Under the pieces are notes generated by a model, which searched no databases, was not told where the DNA came from, and saw only the letters and a list, made by a program, of their open reading frames with translations. A stretch of DNA of 44,111 bases, from contig JAKSLB010000028.1 in NCBI GenBank assembly GCA_024401435.1, forward strand, positions 1-44,111, read 5' to 3'. Origin of the DNA: Paludibacteraceae bacterium (GTDB lineage Bacteria; Bacteroidota; Bacteroidia; Bacteroidales; Paludibacteraceae). How positions within the stretch are numbered: the first letter of the stretch is position 1; each line of letters begins with the position of its first letter. Below, one piece after another: positions 34,937-44,111 of this stretch. The position numbers and the translations under genes were made by a program.

Positions 34937-34953
34937 TTAGTTACACCATTTTC
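34924..34953. terminator. bidirectional terminator overlapping the thioesterase stop
   Basis: GAAAATGGTGTAA pairs perfectly with TTACACCATTTTC around the loop TTAG. The last codons of the thioesterase form the left arm. It lies between convergent genes. Confidence 0.85.
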
Positions 34954-34978
34954 ACATATATTTTTTCAAGGAATTTTA

Positions 34979-35854
34979 TCATATCCAGATATGCAATTGA
35001 TTGGATATAATCTTCACAGTAATTTCTTTTCCCAATTCAATTGCTTCACCATCCACATGGAATTCCCCCTCATAGGATCGTTTCAAAACAGCTTCCGGAG
35101 AACGGAAATAATGTGTATATTTACTTTTATCCAACTTCTTTTTTAATAATTGCCAAGCCAATTTAGGCATAGACGACATTGGGAAGGAATCCAGCAAACA
35201 GATATCCATTAGACCATCTTGCGTACTAGCATGAGGAGCTATAAAACCATCATTACCATATTGACAAGCATTAGCGAACGTTACTACAAATGCCTTTTGT
35301 ACATATGTTTCACCATTCACCTCCAACTGATATTCATAAGGTTTGTATGTAAAATATTCCGAAATGATATACTTTAAATACGTAATAAAACCACGATGTC
35401 CAGAATTTGCATATACATGGCTAATATGAGCATCAAAACCTGTTCCACAAGTACAGAAAAAAGTACGATCATTCACCATTCCATAATCCATAGGATGAGA
35501 AGTTCCTGCATTGATCTGTTCTATCGCTTTTTTGGGTTTTAAGGAGAATCCCCAGTGGCGAGCCAATCCGTTACCAGAACCATATGGGACAATACTAAGA
35601 GCTGTCTGAGAACCGATTAATCCAGTAGCAATTTCGTTAACTGTACCATCCCCTCCACAAGCAACAACAACATCATAGTTTTCAGCTGCAAACTTTTTAG
35701 CCAACTCAATACCATGACCTGCATGCTCTGTAAAAATAATCTCTGGCTTCTCCCATTCATCTAAATTCATAATTGAATTAATTTGGTTAGGAAGGTCTTT
35801 CTTCTTACTCGTTCCTGAAATGGGATTGATTATAAATGCAATTTTTTTCTTCAT
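34979..35854 (-). CDS. Diacylglycerol/lipid kinase family protein
   Basis: A 291-residue protein of the YegS/BmrU-like lipid kinase group. N-terminal FIINPISGTSKK, the nucleotide-binding VVACGGDGTVNEIATGL, and IVPYGSGNGLARHWG are the family signatures; a C-terminal beta domain with FHVDGEAIELG completes it. It phosphorylates a lipid such as diacylglycerol using ATP at the membrane; the substrate is not fixed by sequence. The -7-like TAAATTTG at 35883-35890 (minus) precedes it. Confidence 0.93.
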   Translation of the reverse strand: MKKKIAFIINPISGTSKKKDLPNQINSIMNLDEWEKPEIIFTEHAGHGIELAKKFAAENYDVVVACGGDGTVNEIATGLIGSQTALSIVPYGSGNGLARHWGFSLKPKKAIEQINAGTSHPMDYGMVNDRTFFCTCGTGFDAHISHVYANSGHRGFITYLKYIISEYFTYKPYEYQLEVNGETYVQKAFVVTFANACQYGNDGFIAPHASTQDGLMDICLLDSFPMSSMPKLAWQLLKKKLDKSKYTHYFRSPEAVLKRSYEGEFHVDGEAIELGKEITVKIISNQLHIWI

Positions 35855-35882
35855 ATTTACATTTTTAGCGATAAACTAATTG

Positions 35883-35890
35883 CAAATTTA
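35883..35890 (-). promoter_or_regulatory. candidate -7 box of the lipid kinase gene
   Basis: TAAATTTG on the minus strand, 29 bp before the ATG at 35854. Confidence 0.5.
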
Positions 35891-36003
35891 GAAAAAAATA
35901 CGAAATTTGATGATGTAAATTTTATCTGTTATTTAAGAGGAAAATCACCTCATTTTCACATGTTAATTAATTGGAGATACCAGTCTCTTTAAATGAAAAA
36001 TCT

Positions 36004-37293
36004 ATGAATGAAAGCCTACTGCAATATGCCTGGCAATGCAAACTTTTCAAAATGACACAGATTCAAACTGTGGATGGCATTCCATTAGAAATCATAAATG
36101 TTGGTCAATTGAACAATGATGCAGGTCCTGACTTTTTCAATGCAAAAGTAAAAATCGGAGAAACCATATGGGCAGGGAATATTGAAATTCACTTGTCAGC
36201 CTCCGACTGGTACAGACATCATCATGAAAAAGACAAACGATATGATTCAATCATTCTGCATGTCGTTGGAAAGTCTGATATGAGAATCTTCAGGTCTAAC
36301 GGGGAAATGATTCCTCAAATGGAAATTGAATTGAATAAATCTGTCAAAGAGAAGTATGAATTGTTATCTCAAAGTAACGAATGGATACGATGTGGTACAT
36401 TATGGGGACAAATCGAGCCAAATTTTTTTTCCTTTCAACTAACAAGAATGGTCTGCGAGAGGATTCATCGAAAGTCGAGAGATATAATAAAATTGTTAAT
36501 TGAAAATAAGAATGATTGGTCAGAAACATTTTATCATATACTACTAAAGAGTTTTGGAATGCATACCAATGCACTTCCCTTTGAATTATTAGCGAAATCA
36601 CTTCCCTTAAAAGTATTAGCGAAACATAAGAACAATCTAATAGAACTAGAAGCCCTACTATTTGGTCAGGCTGGATTACTTGAAAACAAAGAGAAAGATG
36701 AGTATGAGACAAATCTATGCAAACAATACGAGTATCTACGAAAGAAGTTTCAACTAGTACCTATTGATGGTACACTTTGGCGATATTCAAAAATGAGACC
36801 TTCCAACTTTCCTCATATTAAAATAGCACAGTTTGCCGCTTTGATACAAACGTCCGAGCATCTTTTTTCTAAAATACGAGAAAACATCAACAGTGTAAAA
36901 AACATTCAATCGCTCTTTATGTGTGAGACATCCACCTACTGGGAATACCATTATAAATTCGGGAAAGAATCGCCACACAAGGGAAAGCACATAGATGAAA
37001 AAACAATCAATACACTAATCATCAATGCTGTGATACCCATTATTTATATATATGGAGAGAAGCATGAAGACGAACTACTTCAAGAGAAATGTTTGAAGAT
37101 ATTAGAACAAATACCCAGTGAGCAAAACAATATCATTTATAAATGGAAAGAGATCGGGCAAGCATCCCTTAATGCATATCAATCGCAAGCATTGTTAGAA
37201 CTGAAAACGCAGTATTGCGATTTAAACAAATGTTTATGTTGCAGCATTTGTCATCATCTAATGAATGACAAAAAAAGAGGGATGTCCATCTAA
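36004..37293 (+). CDS. DUF2851 protein
   Basis: A 429-residue protein fitting DUF2851 along its length: NESLLQYAWQCKLF, then GQLNNDAGPDFFNAKVKIG, WAGNIEIHLSASDWYRH and YDSIILHVVG. The N-terminal part looks like a nuclease-type fold (acidic D-A-G-P-D and E-I-H), but the function is unknown. A short Cys-rich tail (CLCCSICHH) is near the end. Start is Met 36004; an in-frame TTG at 35971 is less likely. The 3' end overlaps a terminator for the opposite strand. Confidence 0.88.
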   Translation: MNESLLQYAWQCKLFKMTQIQTVDGIPLEIINVGQLNNDAGPDFFNAKVKIGETIWAGNIEIHLSASDWYRHHHEKDKRYDSIILHVVGKSDMRIFRSNGEMIPQMEIELNKSVKEKYELLSQSNEWIRCGTLWGQIEPNFFSFQLTRMVCERIHRKSRDIIKLLIENKNDWSETFYHILLKSFGMHTNALPFELLAKSLPLKVLAKHKNNLIELEALLFGQAGLLENKEKDEYETNLCKQYEYLRKKFQLVPIDGTLWRYSKMRPSNFPHIKIAQFAALIQTSEHLFSKIRENINSVKNIQSLFMCETSTYWEYHYKFGKESPHKGKHIDEKTINTLIINAVIPIIYIYGEKHEDELLQEKCLKILEQIPSEQNNIIYKWKEIGQASLNAYQSQALLELKTQYCDLNKCLCCSICHHLMNDKKRGMSI

Positions 37294-37305
37294 GACATCC
37301 CTCTT
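37273..37305 (-). terminator. terminator of the OmpA gene, overlapping DUF2851
   Basis: AAGAGGGATGTC pairs with GACATCCCTCTT; on the minus strand it is followed by eight T. The DUF2851 stop codon (37291-37293) lies inside it. Confidence 0.85.
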
Positions 37306-37322
37306 CAATAGTAAGGAATAAA

Positions 37323-38807
37323 TTATTTCTTAATCAACTTGATTTCAGTACGACGGTTCTTAGAACGGTTCTTTTCACAGTCGTTAGGAGCAATTGGATC
37401 ATGGAATGTCTTAGTATCCATTATGATTTGATCTTCAAATGCACCGAAGCGAACTAAGTAGTTACGTACGTGGATTGCACGGTCATAACCGAACACCTCG
37501 TTTTGATCTTCAGAACCGATGTTACAAGTATAACCGATAACACTAATCTTAGCTTGAGGGTTCATCTTCAAACAATCAGCAACGAAATGCATATAGTCTA
37601 ATTGTTCATTAGTGAAGTGACCATCAGAAGAAGAGAATGCGAATCCGTAAGAGTGCTTAATCTTCAATGAGCTTTCCAAATTAGGAATAGTAGATTGAGC
37701 AACCTTAACATTTAATCCTAACAACTTATCACGTAAGTTTTCAGGGATTTCATTCTTAGCACTATCAGACAATGCAGAGAATGCTTTTGTAGCCTCTTCC
37801 AAAGCGTTTCTATTCTTATAGTTGAACTTATCCCAGTTAGGTAACTTCTCAATCATAGAAGCAACGTCAACCCAAGAAGAATCAGCAGCCAAAGTATCAG
37901 GAGTTTCAAGAATCAAATTATCAGTCAAGCTAACTGTATCCTTAACAAAGACTGTGTCTGTGATTTCTGGTTCTGGTTTCTTACCAAATGCAAGAGTCAC
38001 ACCAATCTTGACACCAGCGTCAAGAAGAGTAGCCTTATCAATTTGATTAGAACCGTGAACACCAGAATAATTTTGGTTAACGTCATACAAAGGAGCATCA
38101 TGAGACTTAGCCAAGTCGGTAATTCCATATGTACAATACAATCCCCAATAGAGAGCAAGTTTCTCATTGAACCAATGGTTAAAACCTAGATCTGCATAAA
38201 CAGCGAAGCCAATTTTTGGATCTGTAGTACCTGAGTAAGGAGTATCATCAACACCAAAACCATGATGAGGCATATTCTCTAACAAAACATTAGTACTTGG
38301 ATAATAACCTTTTGTTTCTAGAGAACCATCAGTGATCTCATATTTATACATAACAGGGAAAGTAAGTTTACCACCAAGGCCAACCAAAATTGCCATCTTC
38401 TCAGTTAGATCGTGACGACCATAGAATCCTAGAGGTAATTCAGCAACAAGTGCACGTTGAACCTCCTTCAAATCACTATAAATAACACGATATTCATAAG
38501 CTTGATTATCATTGTATTTATCAACTTCATTATAAACATCAGTACCATTCAAAGTAGAACGAGATTGATCATAACCAAGACCAAGACCAGTACCCAAACC
38601 GAAGTGTTTACCGAAGAAGTGAATATAGTTGACGTTGAATGCGCCACCGAAACAAGGTTTAAAATCACCCAAAGAAGGGTCGTGACGCATTGTATGTAGG
38701 CCACCACCAGCGGTGATATTCAAATAATTGAAATTATCATGTGCGCTGGCTTGGACTCCAGTTAGGAGTCCAAGAGCAGCTATCACAATTGCTTTAATCT
38801 TATTCAT
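37323..38807 (-). CDS. OmpA-family outer membrane protein
   Basis: A 494-residue protein: signal peptide (1-22, ending near ASA), an outer-membrane beta-barrel (about 25-275), a Thr/Asp-rich linker, a helical segment (about 315-370) and a C-terminal OmpA-like domain (about 395-494). In the peptidoglycan-binding motif the usual H-T-D is Y-T-C (Cys428), while Arg443 in the FGYDRA helix and the NRRTEI end are kept. It lies 29 bp downstream of the giant repeat-protein gene with no terminator between, so the two are co-transcribed; it may help anchor or export the giant protein, which is my inference. Confidence 0.88.
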   Translation of the reverse strand: MNKIKAIVIAALGLLTGVQASAHDNFNYLNITAGGGLHTMRHDPSLGDFKPCFGGAFNVNYIHFFGKHFGLGTGLGLGYDQSRSTLNGTDVYNEVDKYNDNQAYEYRVIYSDLKEVQRALVAELPLGFYGRHDLTEKMAILVGLGGKLTFPVMYKYEITDGSLETKGYYPSTNVLLENMPHHGFGVDDTPYSGTTDPKIGFAVYADLGFNHWFNEKLALYWGLYCTYGITDLAKSHDAPLYDVNQNYSGVHGSNQIDKATLLDAGVKIGVTLAFGKKPEPEITDTVFVKDTVSLTDNLILETPDTLAADSSWVDVASMIEKLPNWDKFNYKNRNALEEATKAFSALSDSAKNEIPENLRDKLLGLNVKVAQSTIPNLESSLKIKHSYGFAFSSSDGHFTNEQLDYMHFVADCLKMNPQAKISVIGYTCNIGSEDQNEVFGYDRAIHVRNYLVRFGAFEDQIIMDTKTFHDPIAPNDCEKNRSKNRRTEIKLIKK

Positions 38808-38836
38808 TTTTACTACTTAATTAACAACTTTGAGAA

Positions 38837-41800
38837 TTAACGAACTAATACCTTACAGAATGCGCTCTTGCCTTCTACAACAACCAAAGCGATGTATTCA
38901 CCTTGAGGTAAAGAAACCAAATTCTTGTATTCAATTTCTCTTTCTGTATGAGCAATAGTACCAGATACGGTATAAATATAAATCTTAGCGATTGCCAACT
39001 CTTCTTCAGTCAAACCTTTCACTTCAAGAGTGAATTCAACGTTTGCCTTAGCAGGGTTAGGGTAAGCTACGATAGAGAATGGAGGAAGGACGTAATCACA
39101 TTGGATACCACAAATATGTTTCTCCTTACCATCTTTAGTCTTAACGATTACAGAGTAGAATCCGTCCAAACCACCCAATTCACAATAGAATTGTTTAGTA
39201 GCACCTTCAATCTTCTCTCCATTCTTATACCATTGATAAGAATCGAATTCTTCATCAAAGTTATCAACTACTACAACGTCGTCCCACATTCTGCTAATGT
39301 AACGAGAAGAGATGTTAGTAGAGAAGTTGAACTTAACAGAGTTGCTAACACTGTCAACACCGATTAATTGTAATGTAGCAGTATAAACGCCTTCTTCAAT
39401 ACCAGCAGGGATTTCCATGAAGATTTCGCCATCCTCACCTATTTTTCCTGTTTGAGTCTTAAATCCAGCCTTTTTAGAAGCTTCATCGAAAGTGATTGAG
39501 AAGCTTAATGGTTTACCACTTGTTACAGTGTAGTAAACTTGAGCAACATCACCAGCACAGAAGTTATCTGCAAATGCATCAACTGATTTCAATACCAAAG
39601 AATCTTCAATCCAAGTTGAATATGCAACGATATCGCTATCAGGTACAGTAGCAGGAATAATTGGATCCCAACCTGCGAATGTAAATCCTTCCTTAGTAGG
39701 AACTGTATCTACATTGATAGGATCACCGAATGTTAATGTATCTCTAAACAACTCATCGTCACCATCGATAATAACAATAACATGTTTGTTGATTGTGTAT
39801 TGAGCAACAGTAGTGAAGTCATTGCCTGGCATCTTAGTAGGAACTACTGGATCCCATCCAGCAAATGTATAACCTTCACGTTTAGGATCTTTTACACTAG
39901 CAATCTTAGCATCAAATGACAATGTGTCTTTGAAGATTTCTGTGCTATCAAAATCTAAGAATGTGATAACAAAGTCAGACTTACTGAATTGTGGTACAAT
40001 TGTAAGATCTTGATCAGGAACAGTAGCAGGAACTACAGGATTCCATCCATCGAATTGATAACCGTCCTTAGTAGGATCAGAAGGAGCGATGATTGGATCA
40101 CCATAAACTAATGTATCTCTAAAGATTTCATTACCATCACCATCTTCAAACACAATGATGTGTTTGTTAATAGTATATTGTGCAACACAAGTAAGATCCT
40201 TACCTGGCATCTTAGCAGGAGCAGCAGGATCGTAACCAGTAAATGTATAACCCTCTCTTGTTGGTTTAGGAGCTACAACATTAGCTTGGTATAACAATGT
40301 ATCCTGTGCAAGGATTGTGTCATTGTAATCTAAGAATGTGATTACAAATTCAGCCTTAGTCCAAATAGGAGTAACGATGATGTCTTTAGCTGGAACTGTC
40401 TCTGGAAGTTCTGGTTCCCAACCAGCGAACTCATAACCTTCTTTCTCAAGATCTTTTGGTGCTTTAATTGAATCACCATAGTTCAAAGTATCTTTATAGA
40501 TAATGCTATCACCATCTTGGATAATTACGATATACTTATTAATAGTATATTGAGCAATCAACGAATCATCGTGAGCAGGCATTACATCAATTGAGTCAGC
40601 CCAACCAGCGAATGTATAACCTTCACGTACTGGATCAGTAGGATAAACTACTTCAGCGCCAAACTTCAAAGTGTCAAGTTCAATGATTGAATCATTGTAA
40701 TCAACAAATGAAAGTACGTATGGATTTGCTTCCCATTGTGCAAGTGTCGTAATATTCATATTAGGGATAACAGAAGGAATAGCAATATCCCAACCATCAA
40801 ATGTATAACCCTCTTTTGTAGGATCTGCAGGAGCTACAATAGCTGCACCATAATCCAAAGTATCTCTCTTATAGATAGTACCATCTTTGTCTTCAAATGA
40901 GAAGATGTATTGATTAATACTATATTGAGCATAGAATGTATCATTATGAGCAGGAACTACTGCTGGAACATCCTTATCCCATCCAAGAATAGAATAACCC
41001 ACTTTATCAGGAATACCAGGAGCTACAAGTTCTGAATTGTACGTATGGTTCTTAGTTTCAATATTTACACCTTCCTGCGTACGGAATGCAATAATGTAAT
41101 TGTTGATTTGATATTGAGCAACAACTTCCAAACCATTGATTGGCATTGTTACAGGGATTTCAGCAGACCATCCAGTAAATGTATAACCAGTATGTTCTGG
41201 ATCAGCAATCTTAACGATTGTATCTCTATAATTGAAGGTATCAACCTTAATAATAGATTGATCATCATCCTTATAAGTAATAGTGTACTCATTAGGAGTA
41301 TATTGAGCATATACTACCATATCCTTAGCTGGCATAGTAGCAGGAATTTCTTCAGACCAACCAGCGAATGTATAACCTTCACGACTTGGATCTGGAATAT
41401 TCAATTCGCTACCATACTTAGAAGTATATTGTTTAATCAATGTACTATCGAAGTCTCTTGTTGTGATAGAGTGAAGATCAGCATCTACCTTAACTGAGAT
41501 GGTTACATCTTTAGCAGGCATAAACTCGATCGTGTCATTATCAGACCAAGAAACGAAATGATATCCAACCTCTGGAGTGTAATTAGGTCTTACAACCTCA
41601 GCGCCAAATTCAACTGAATCTTTTGCAAGAACAGTCTCCTTGAATGTGAATGTCAACAAGTAACTATTGATTTCATATTGAGCTGTAAGAGTTACATTCT
41701 TAGCAGGGATAGTAGCAGGAATTGTATCAGACCATCCTGTGAATGTGTAACCTTCACGTTTAGGATTTGATGGAGCAACGACTGTTGTTCCGAAGTTATC

Positions 41801-44111
41801 TCTAATCGTCTTAATTACATTACCGTTGAAATCAACGAACTTAACTGTAAACTGATCAAGAACGTATTGTGCTTTACAAGTTACGTTATGAGCAGGCATT
41901 ACACTAGGTGCAGGATCAATATAACCTGTGAATCTATAACCTTCACGTTTTGGTTGTGCAGGGAAATCGATATCAGAAGAGTTATACTTAACCGTATCAA
42001 TCAACAATGTATCATTGTTCCAATCCAAGAAGAATACATAATAATCGTTGATTGTAAATTGAGCATTCAAAACTACATCCGAATCAGGAATTGTAGTAGG
42101 AACTTCCTTATCCCAACCATTAAATGTATAACCTTCACGTTTAAGATCTGCTGGTTTAGTAACAGCAGTACCATAATTACCAGTGATCTTCTTCACAACA
42201 GTATCATTCATAAATGTTACTGAATGAACATTGATTTGATAAGTTGCTGTGATAGTCTTATTAGCAGCAGGCATTACATCAAGTGAATCAACCCACTCAA
42301 TGAATGTATAACCTTCGTGTACTGGAACTGTAGGGTAAACTACAGAAGCATTGTACTCAAATGATGGTTTTTCAATAACAGAATTGTCAACACCATCTAC
42401 GAATGTTACAACATAATTGTTAATCTCATATTGAGCGAAAAACTCAATTGTATCAGCAGGAACAACGGCTGGAATATTAGCTGGATCCCATCCTATGAAT
42501 GAATAACCTTCACGTTGAACATTTTCAGGAATTACAATTTTAGAACCGAATTCCAATGTATCAGTCTTGATGAGTGAATGATCGTAATCATAGAATGTTA
42601 CAGGATAAGAGTTAATTGAATAATTAGCTTTCAATGTAACAACGTGAGCTGGCATAGTTACTGGTATTTCATCTGACCAACCAATAAATGTCCAACCTTC
42701 ACGTGTTGGATCTGCATAACTTCCAACAGTTTCACTGTATTCAAGCGTATCACAATACAATACAGTATCATTGTAATCTAAGAATGTCAATACATATTCG
42801 TAATTAGCATATCCACTTCCATTACAATAGATAACAGTATCGTGTGCTGGCATATTGAATGGGAATTCAATTGAATCACCATCGATTTCTGCATCTCTCC
42901 AACCTAAGAAATATCTTCCTTCCAAAGTTTGGTAAGGTAAAGAATCAATTACCGAATCATAAACGACCTCAATGATAGTATCGTTACAACCCTTAATGAT
43001 TACTTGGAATGTATCAATCTCATATTGAGCCTTCAATGTAACATTGTGTGCTGGCATTGTCGCAGGCAAATTTTCAGACCAGCCTGTGAATACATATCCT
43101 TCACGTGTTGGATTAGAGCAATAGCTATTTCTCAATGCTCGATTATAAGAAATACCAGTCTCACACAAAATTGTATCGTTATAATCCAAGTAAGTCAATT
43201 GATACTCATTAGGCGTATAAACTCCATAAATCGTAGTATCCTTATCAGGCATTGTGAAGTTAGCAAAATCAATTTTATTGCCCGCTTCATCAAACCAATT
43301 CTCTGGATAGAAAGTATAACCTTCAACATTAATCATGTCTATAGAGGTTACCTCTTTTCCATATTCATATCTACGAGAACCTGCCTCATCTTCAACACCA
43401 TCAATTACAGACATATAAACAACCTCATGAATGTTGATTTGCCACATAGCCGTGATAACTGTGTTCTCAGCTGGCATTACATCGATTTCTTCAGACCAAC
43501 CTACGAATGTGTAACCTTCACGTGTTGGGTTTGCAGGATAAACAACAGGACGTTTGAATAAAATAGCTTCTTTCTTAAGAATACTATCACTTCCATCGCC
43601 ATACTTGAATTGAATATCGTATGAAAGAGTATCATATACTGCAATAACTGAATCATCTGCAGAATTAATTTGAATTGGCCATGTACTTACTTCACTACCA
43701 TCAAATCTATTCCAATGGTCGAATTGACATCCCTCATGACGCTCAGTAGGAACGTATGTATTTACTTTAGCTGCAGATGTAACACGGATTTCTCTCAAAA
43801 CCTTTGTACTATCTACGTCATAGAATCTGAAGTAGTAATTAGACCCATCGAATATTGGATAGAACTCTACACCTCCTGCAGGAACAAGTGTATCACCTAA
43901 ACTTGGAGACCATTCGATAAAGGTTTGTGAGGTTGTGATAGTCAAATATGATTCTTGAGGTTGAACATTTCGTTCATAACCATCTTTGAAACTTGCTTGA
44001 TAATCCAAAGTATCTGTCCATACAACTTCACCTTCTTCGTTATAGAAAGTAACAGGATATTGATTGATTGTCCAAGAACCTTCAACTACCAAATTTTTAG
44101 CTGGCATAACA
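38837..44111 (-). CDS. Giant InlB/Listeria-Bacteroides repeat surface protein, T9SS-sorted (5' partial)
   Basis: At least 1756 residues; the reading frame runs off the right edge, so the N-terminus is missing. It consists of about 22 tandem repeats of about 62 residues with the pattern F-x-D-x-x..., REGYTFxGW, P-x-x-M-P-A and A-Q-Y, the InlB B-repeat / Listeria-Bacteroides repeat. From about residue 1503 there is a non-repeat region (CAGDVAQVYYTV, then an Ig-like SYQWYKNGEKIEGATKQFY) and a T9SS sorting tail (AYPNPAKANVEF to KVLVR). The protein is acidic and likely exported and displayed on the surface, perhaps as an adhesin or spacer. The last five repeats alternate in two types, a sign of recent two-unit duplication. 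Confidence 0.88.
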   Translation of the reverse strand, partial: VMPAKNLVVEGSWTINQYPVTFYNEEGEVVWTDTLDYQASFKDGYERNVQPQESYLTITTSQTFIEWSPSLGDTLVPAGGVEFYPIFDGSNYYFRFYDVDSTKVLREIRVTSAAKVNTYVPTERHEGCQFDHWNRFDGSEVSTWPIQINSADDSVIAVYDTLSYDIQFKYGDGSDSILKKEAILFKRPVVYPANPTREGYTFVGWSEEIDVMPAENTVITAMWQINIHEVVYMSVIDGVEDEAGSRRYEYGKEVTSIDMINVEGYTFYPENWFDEAGNKIDFANFTMPDKDTTIYGVYTPNEYQLTYLDYNDTILCETGISYNRALRNSYCSNPTREGYVFTGWSENLPATMPAHNVTLKAQYEIDTFQVIIKGCNDTIIEVVYDSVIDSLPYQTLEGRYFLGWRDAEIDGDSIEFPFNMPAHDTVIYCNGSGYANYEYVLTFLDYNDTVLYCDTLEYSETVGSYADPTREGWTFIGWSDEIPVTMPAHVVTLKANYSINSYPVTFYDYDHSLIKTDTLEFGSKIVIPENVQREGYSFIGWDPANIPAVVPADTIEFFAQYEINNYVVTFVDGVDNSVIEKPSFEYNASVVYPTVPVHEGYTFIEWVDSLDVMPAANKTITATYQINVHSVTFMNDTVVKKITGNYGTAVTKPADLKREGYTFNGWDKEVPTTIPDSDVVLNAQFTINDYYVFFLDWNNDTLLIDTVKYNSSDIDFPAQPKREGYRFTGYIDPAPSVMPAHNVTCKAQYVLDQFTVKFVDFNGNVIKTIRDNFGTTVVAPSNPKREGYTFTGWSDTIPATIPAKNVTLTAQYEINSYLLTFTFKETVLAKDSVEFGAEVVRPNYTPEVGYHFVSWSDNDTIEFMPAKDVTISVKVDADLHSITTRDFDSTLIKQYTSKYGSELNIPDPSREGYTFAGWSEEIPATMPAKDMVVYAQYTPNEYTITYKDDDQSIIKVDTFNYRDTIVKIADPEHTGYTFTGWSAEIPVTMPINGLEVVAQYQINNYIIAFRTQEGVNIETKNHTYNSELVAPGIPDKVGYSILGWDKDVPAVVPAHNDTFYAQYSINQYIFSFEDKDGTIYKRDTLDYGAAIVAPADPTKEGYTFDGWDIAIPSVIPNMNITTLAQWEANPYVLSFVDYNDSIIELDTLKFGAEVVYPTDPVREGYTFAGWADSIDVMPAHDDSLIAQYTINKYIVIIQDGDSIIYKDTLNYGDSIKAPKDLEKEGYEFAGWEPELPETVPAKDIIVTPIWTKAEFVITFLDYNDTILAQDTLLYQANVVAPKPTREGYTFTGYDPAAPAKMPGKDLTCVAQYTINKHIIVFEDGDGNEIFRDTLVYGDPIIAPSDPTKDGYQFDGWNPVVPATVPDQDLTIVPQFSKSDFVITFLDFDSTEIFKDTLSFDAKIASVKDPKREGYTFAGWDPVVPTKMPGNDFTTVAQYTINKHVIVIIDGDDELFRDTLTFGDPINVDTVPTKEGFTFAGWDPIIPATVPDSDIVAYSTWIEDSLVLKSVDAFADNFCAGDVAQVYYTVTSGKPLSFSITFDEASKKAGFKTQTGKIGEDGEIFMEIPAGIEEGVYTATLQLIGVDSVSNSVKFNFSTNISSRYISRMWDDVVVVDNFDEEFDSYQWYKNGEKIEGATKQFYCELGGLDGFYSVIVKTKDGKEKHICGIQCDYVLPPFSIVAYPNPAKANVEFTLEVKGLTEEELAIAKIYIYTVSGTIAHTEREIEYKNLVSLPQGEYIALVVVEGKSAFCKVLVR
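39640..40560 (-). repeat. two-unit super-repeat (period about 372 bp) in the giant protein
   Basis: Type A units start INK(Y/H)(I/V)(I/V)V with D-G-D; type B units start (K)x(D/E)FVITFLD(Y/F). They alternate A-B-A-B-A toward the C-terminus. The DNA around 39780-39840 and 40151-40213 is visibly alike, consistent with a 124-codon duplication. Confidence 0.65.

Noticed and set aside
43004-43561. Open frame of 185 codons on the plus strand within the giant repeat gene
   Set aside because: It is antisense to the InlB-type repeats, rich in Ile, Cys and Arg, and repeats with the same period; a shadow of the real gene, as are the frames at 41045-41497 and 41867-42223.
38837-44111. Regularly spaced repeats as a possible CRISPR array
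   Set aside because: The repeat period is about 186 bp, is coding throughout and varies in sequence; it is a protein repeat.
38837-44111. Transfer from Listeria because of InlB-type repeats
   Set aside because: This repeat class is also native to Bacteroidota, and the protein has a T9SS tail and local base composition.

Overview
The window looks like the chromosome of an AT-rich Bacteroidales bacterium (Prevotella/Bacteroides-like). The signs are: candidate promoters of the Bacteroidota type (TTTG-N19-TAnnTTTG, clearest before greA and rpsO), a PorE-like type IX secretion (T9SS) component, three proteins ending in T9SS-type sorting domains, and many Bacteroidota-typical families (DUF4271, DUF4230, DUF2851, DUF3256, PCMD, CotH with lamin-tail domains). 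No tRNA, rRNA or CRISPR was seen.

Layout. 1-3.7 kb: a possible insertion-sequence end at the extreme left, then a large secreted CotH-family protein (minus). 4.1-6.6 kb: an MFS transporter and a divergent two-gene DUF4230 operon. 6.7-9.9 kb (minus): folA and an arginine block argR - GNAT acyltransferase - argG, with a MITE-like element between the last two and a candidate ArgR operator before argR. 10.0-13.4 kb (minus): DUF4271 - hemD - rnpA - yidD, and greA - HIT. 13.6-18.6 kb (minus): the membrane trio DUF2157 - DUF4401 - GDYXXLXY, an S41 protease with dCMP deaminase, and rpsO. 18.7-24.4 kb (plus): YrdC-family protein, DMT transporter, DUF3256, thiL, porE, xseB. 24.5-31.9 kb: VanW, a compositionally foreign AAA ATPase, a second CotH protein, a PCMD lipid/carbohydrate-type surface protein and a CapA-like protein. 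32.1-37.3 kb: a GH30_8 glucuronoxylanase with Ig, CBM6 and T9SS tail, a thioesterase, a lipid kinase and DUF2851. 37.3 kb to the right edge (minus): an OmpA-type protein preceded by a giant, edge-truncated protein made of about 22 InlB/Listeria-Bacteroides repeats.

How it fits together. Most of the window is housekeeping. The accessory theme is the cell surface: PorE anchors the T9SS, and CotH1, the GH30 xylanase and the giant repeat protein carry tails suited to export by it. The best-supported novelty at DNA level is a family of short elements with the core TTCTATAAATT. One copy (22065-22155) is flanked by a perfect 9-bp direct duplication and has landed exactly in the thiL stop codon without changing the protein. 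Other copies sit as paired or single ends in leaders of argG, greA, the PCMD gene and the second CotH gene.
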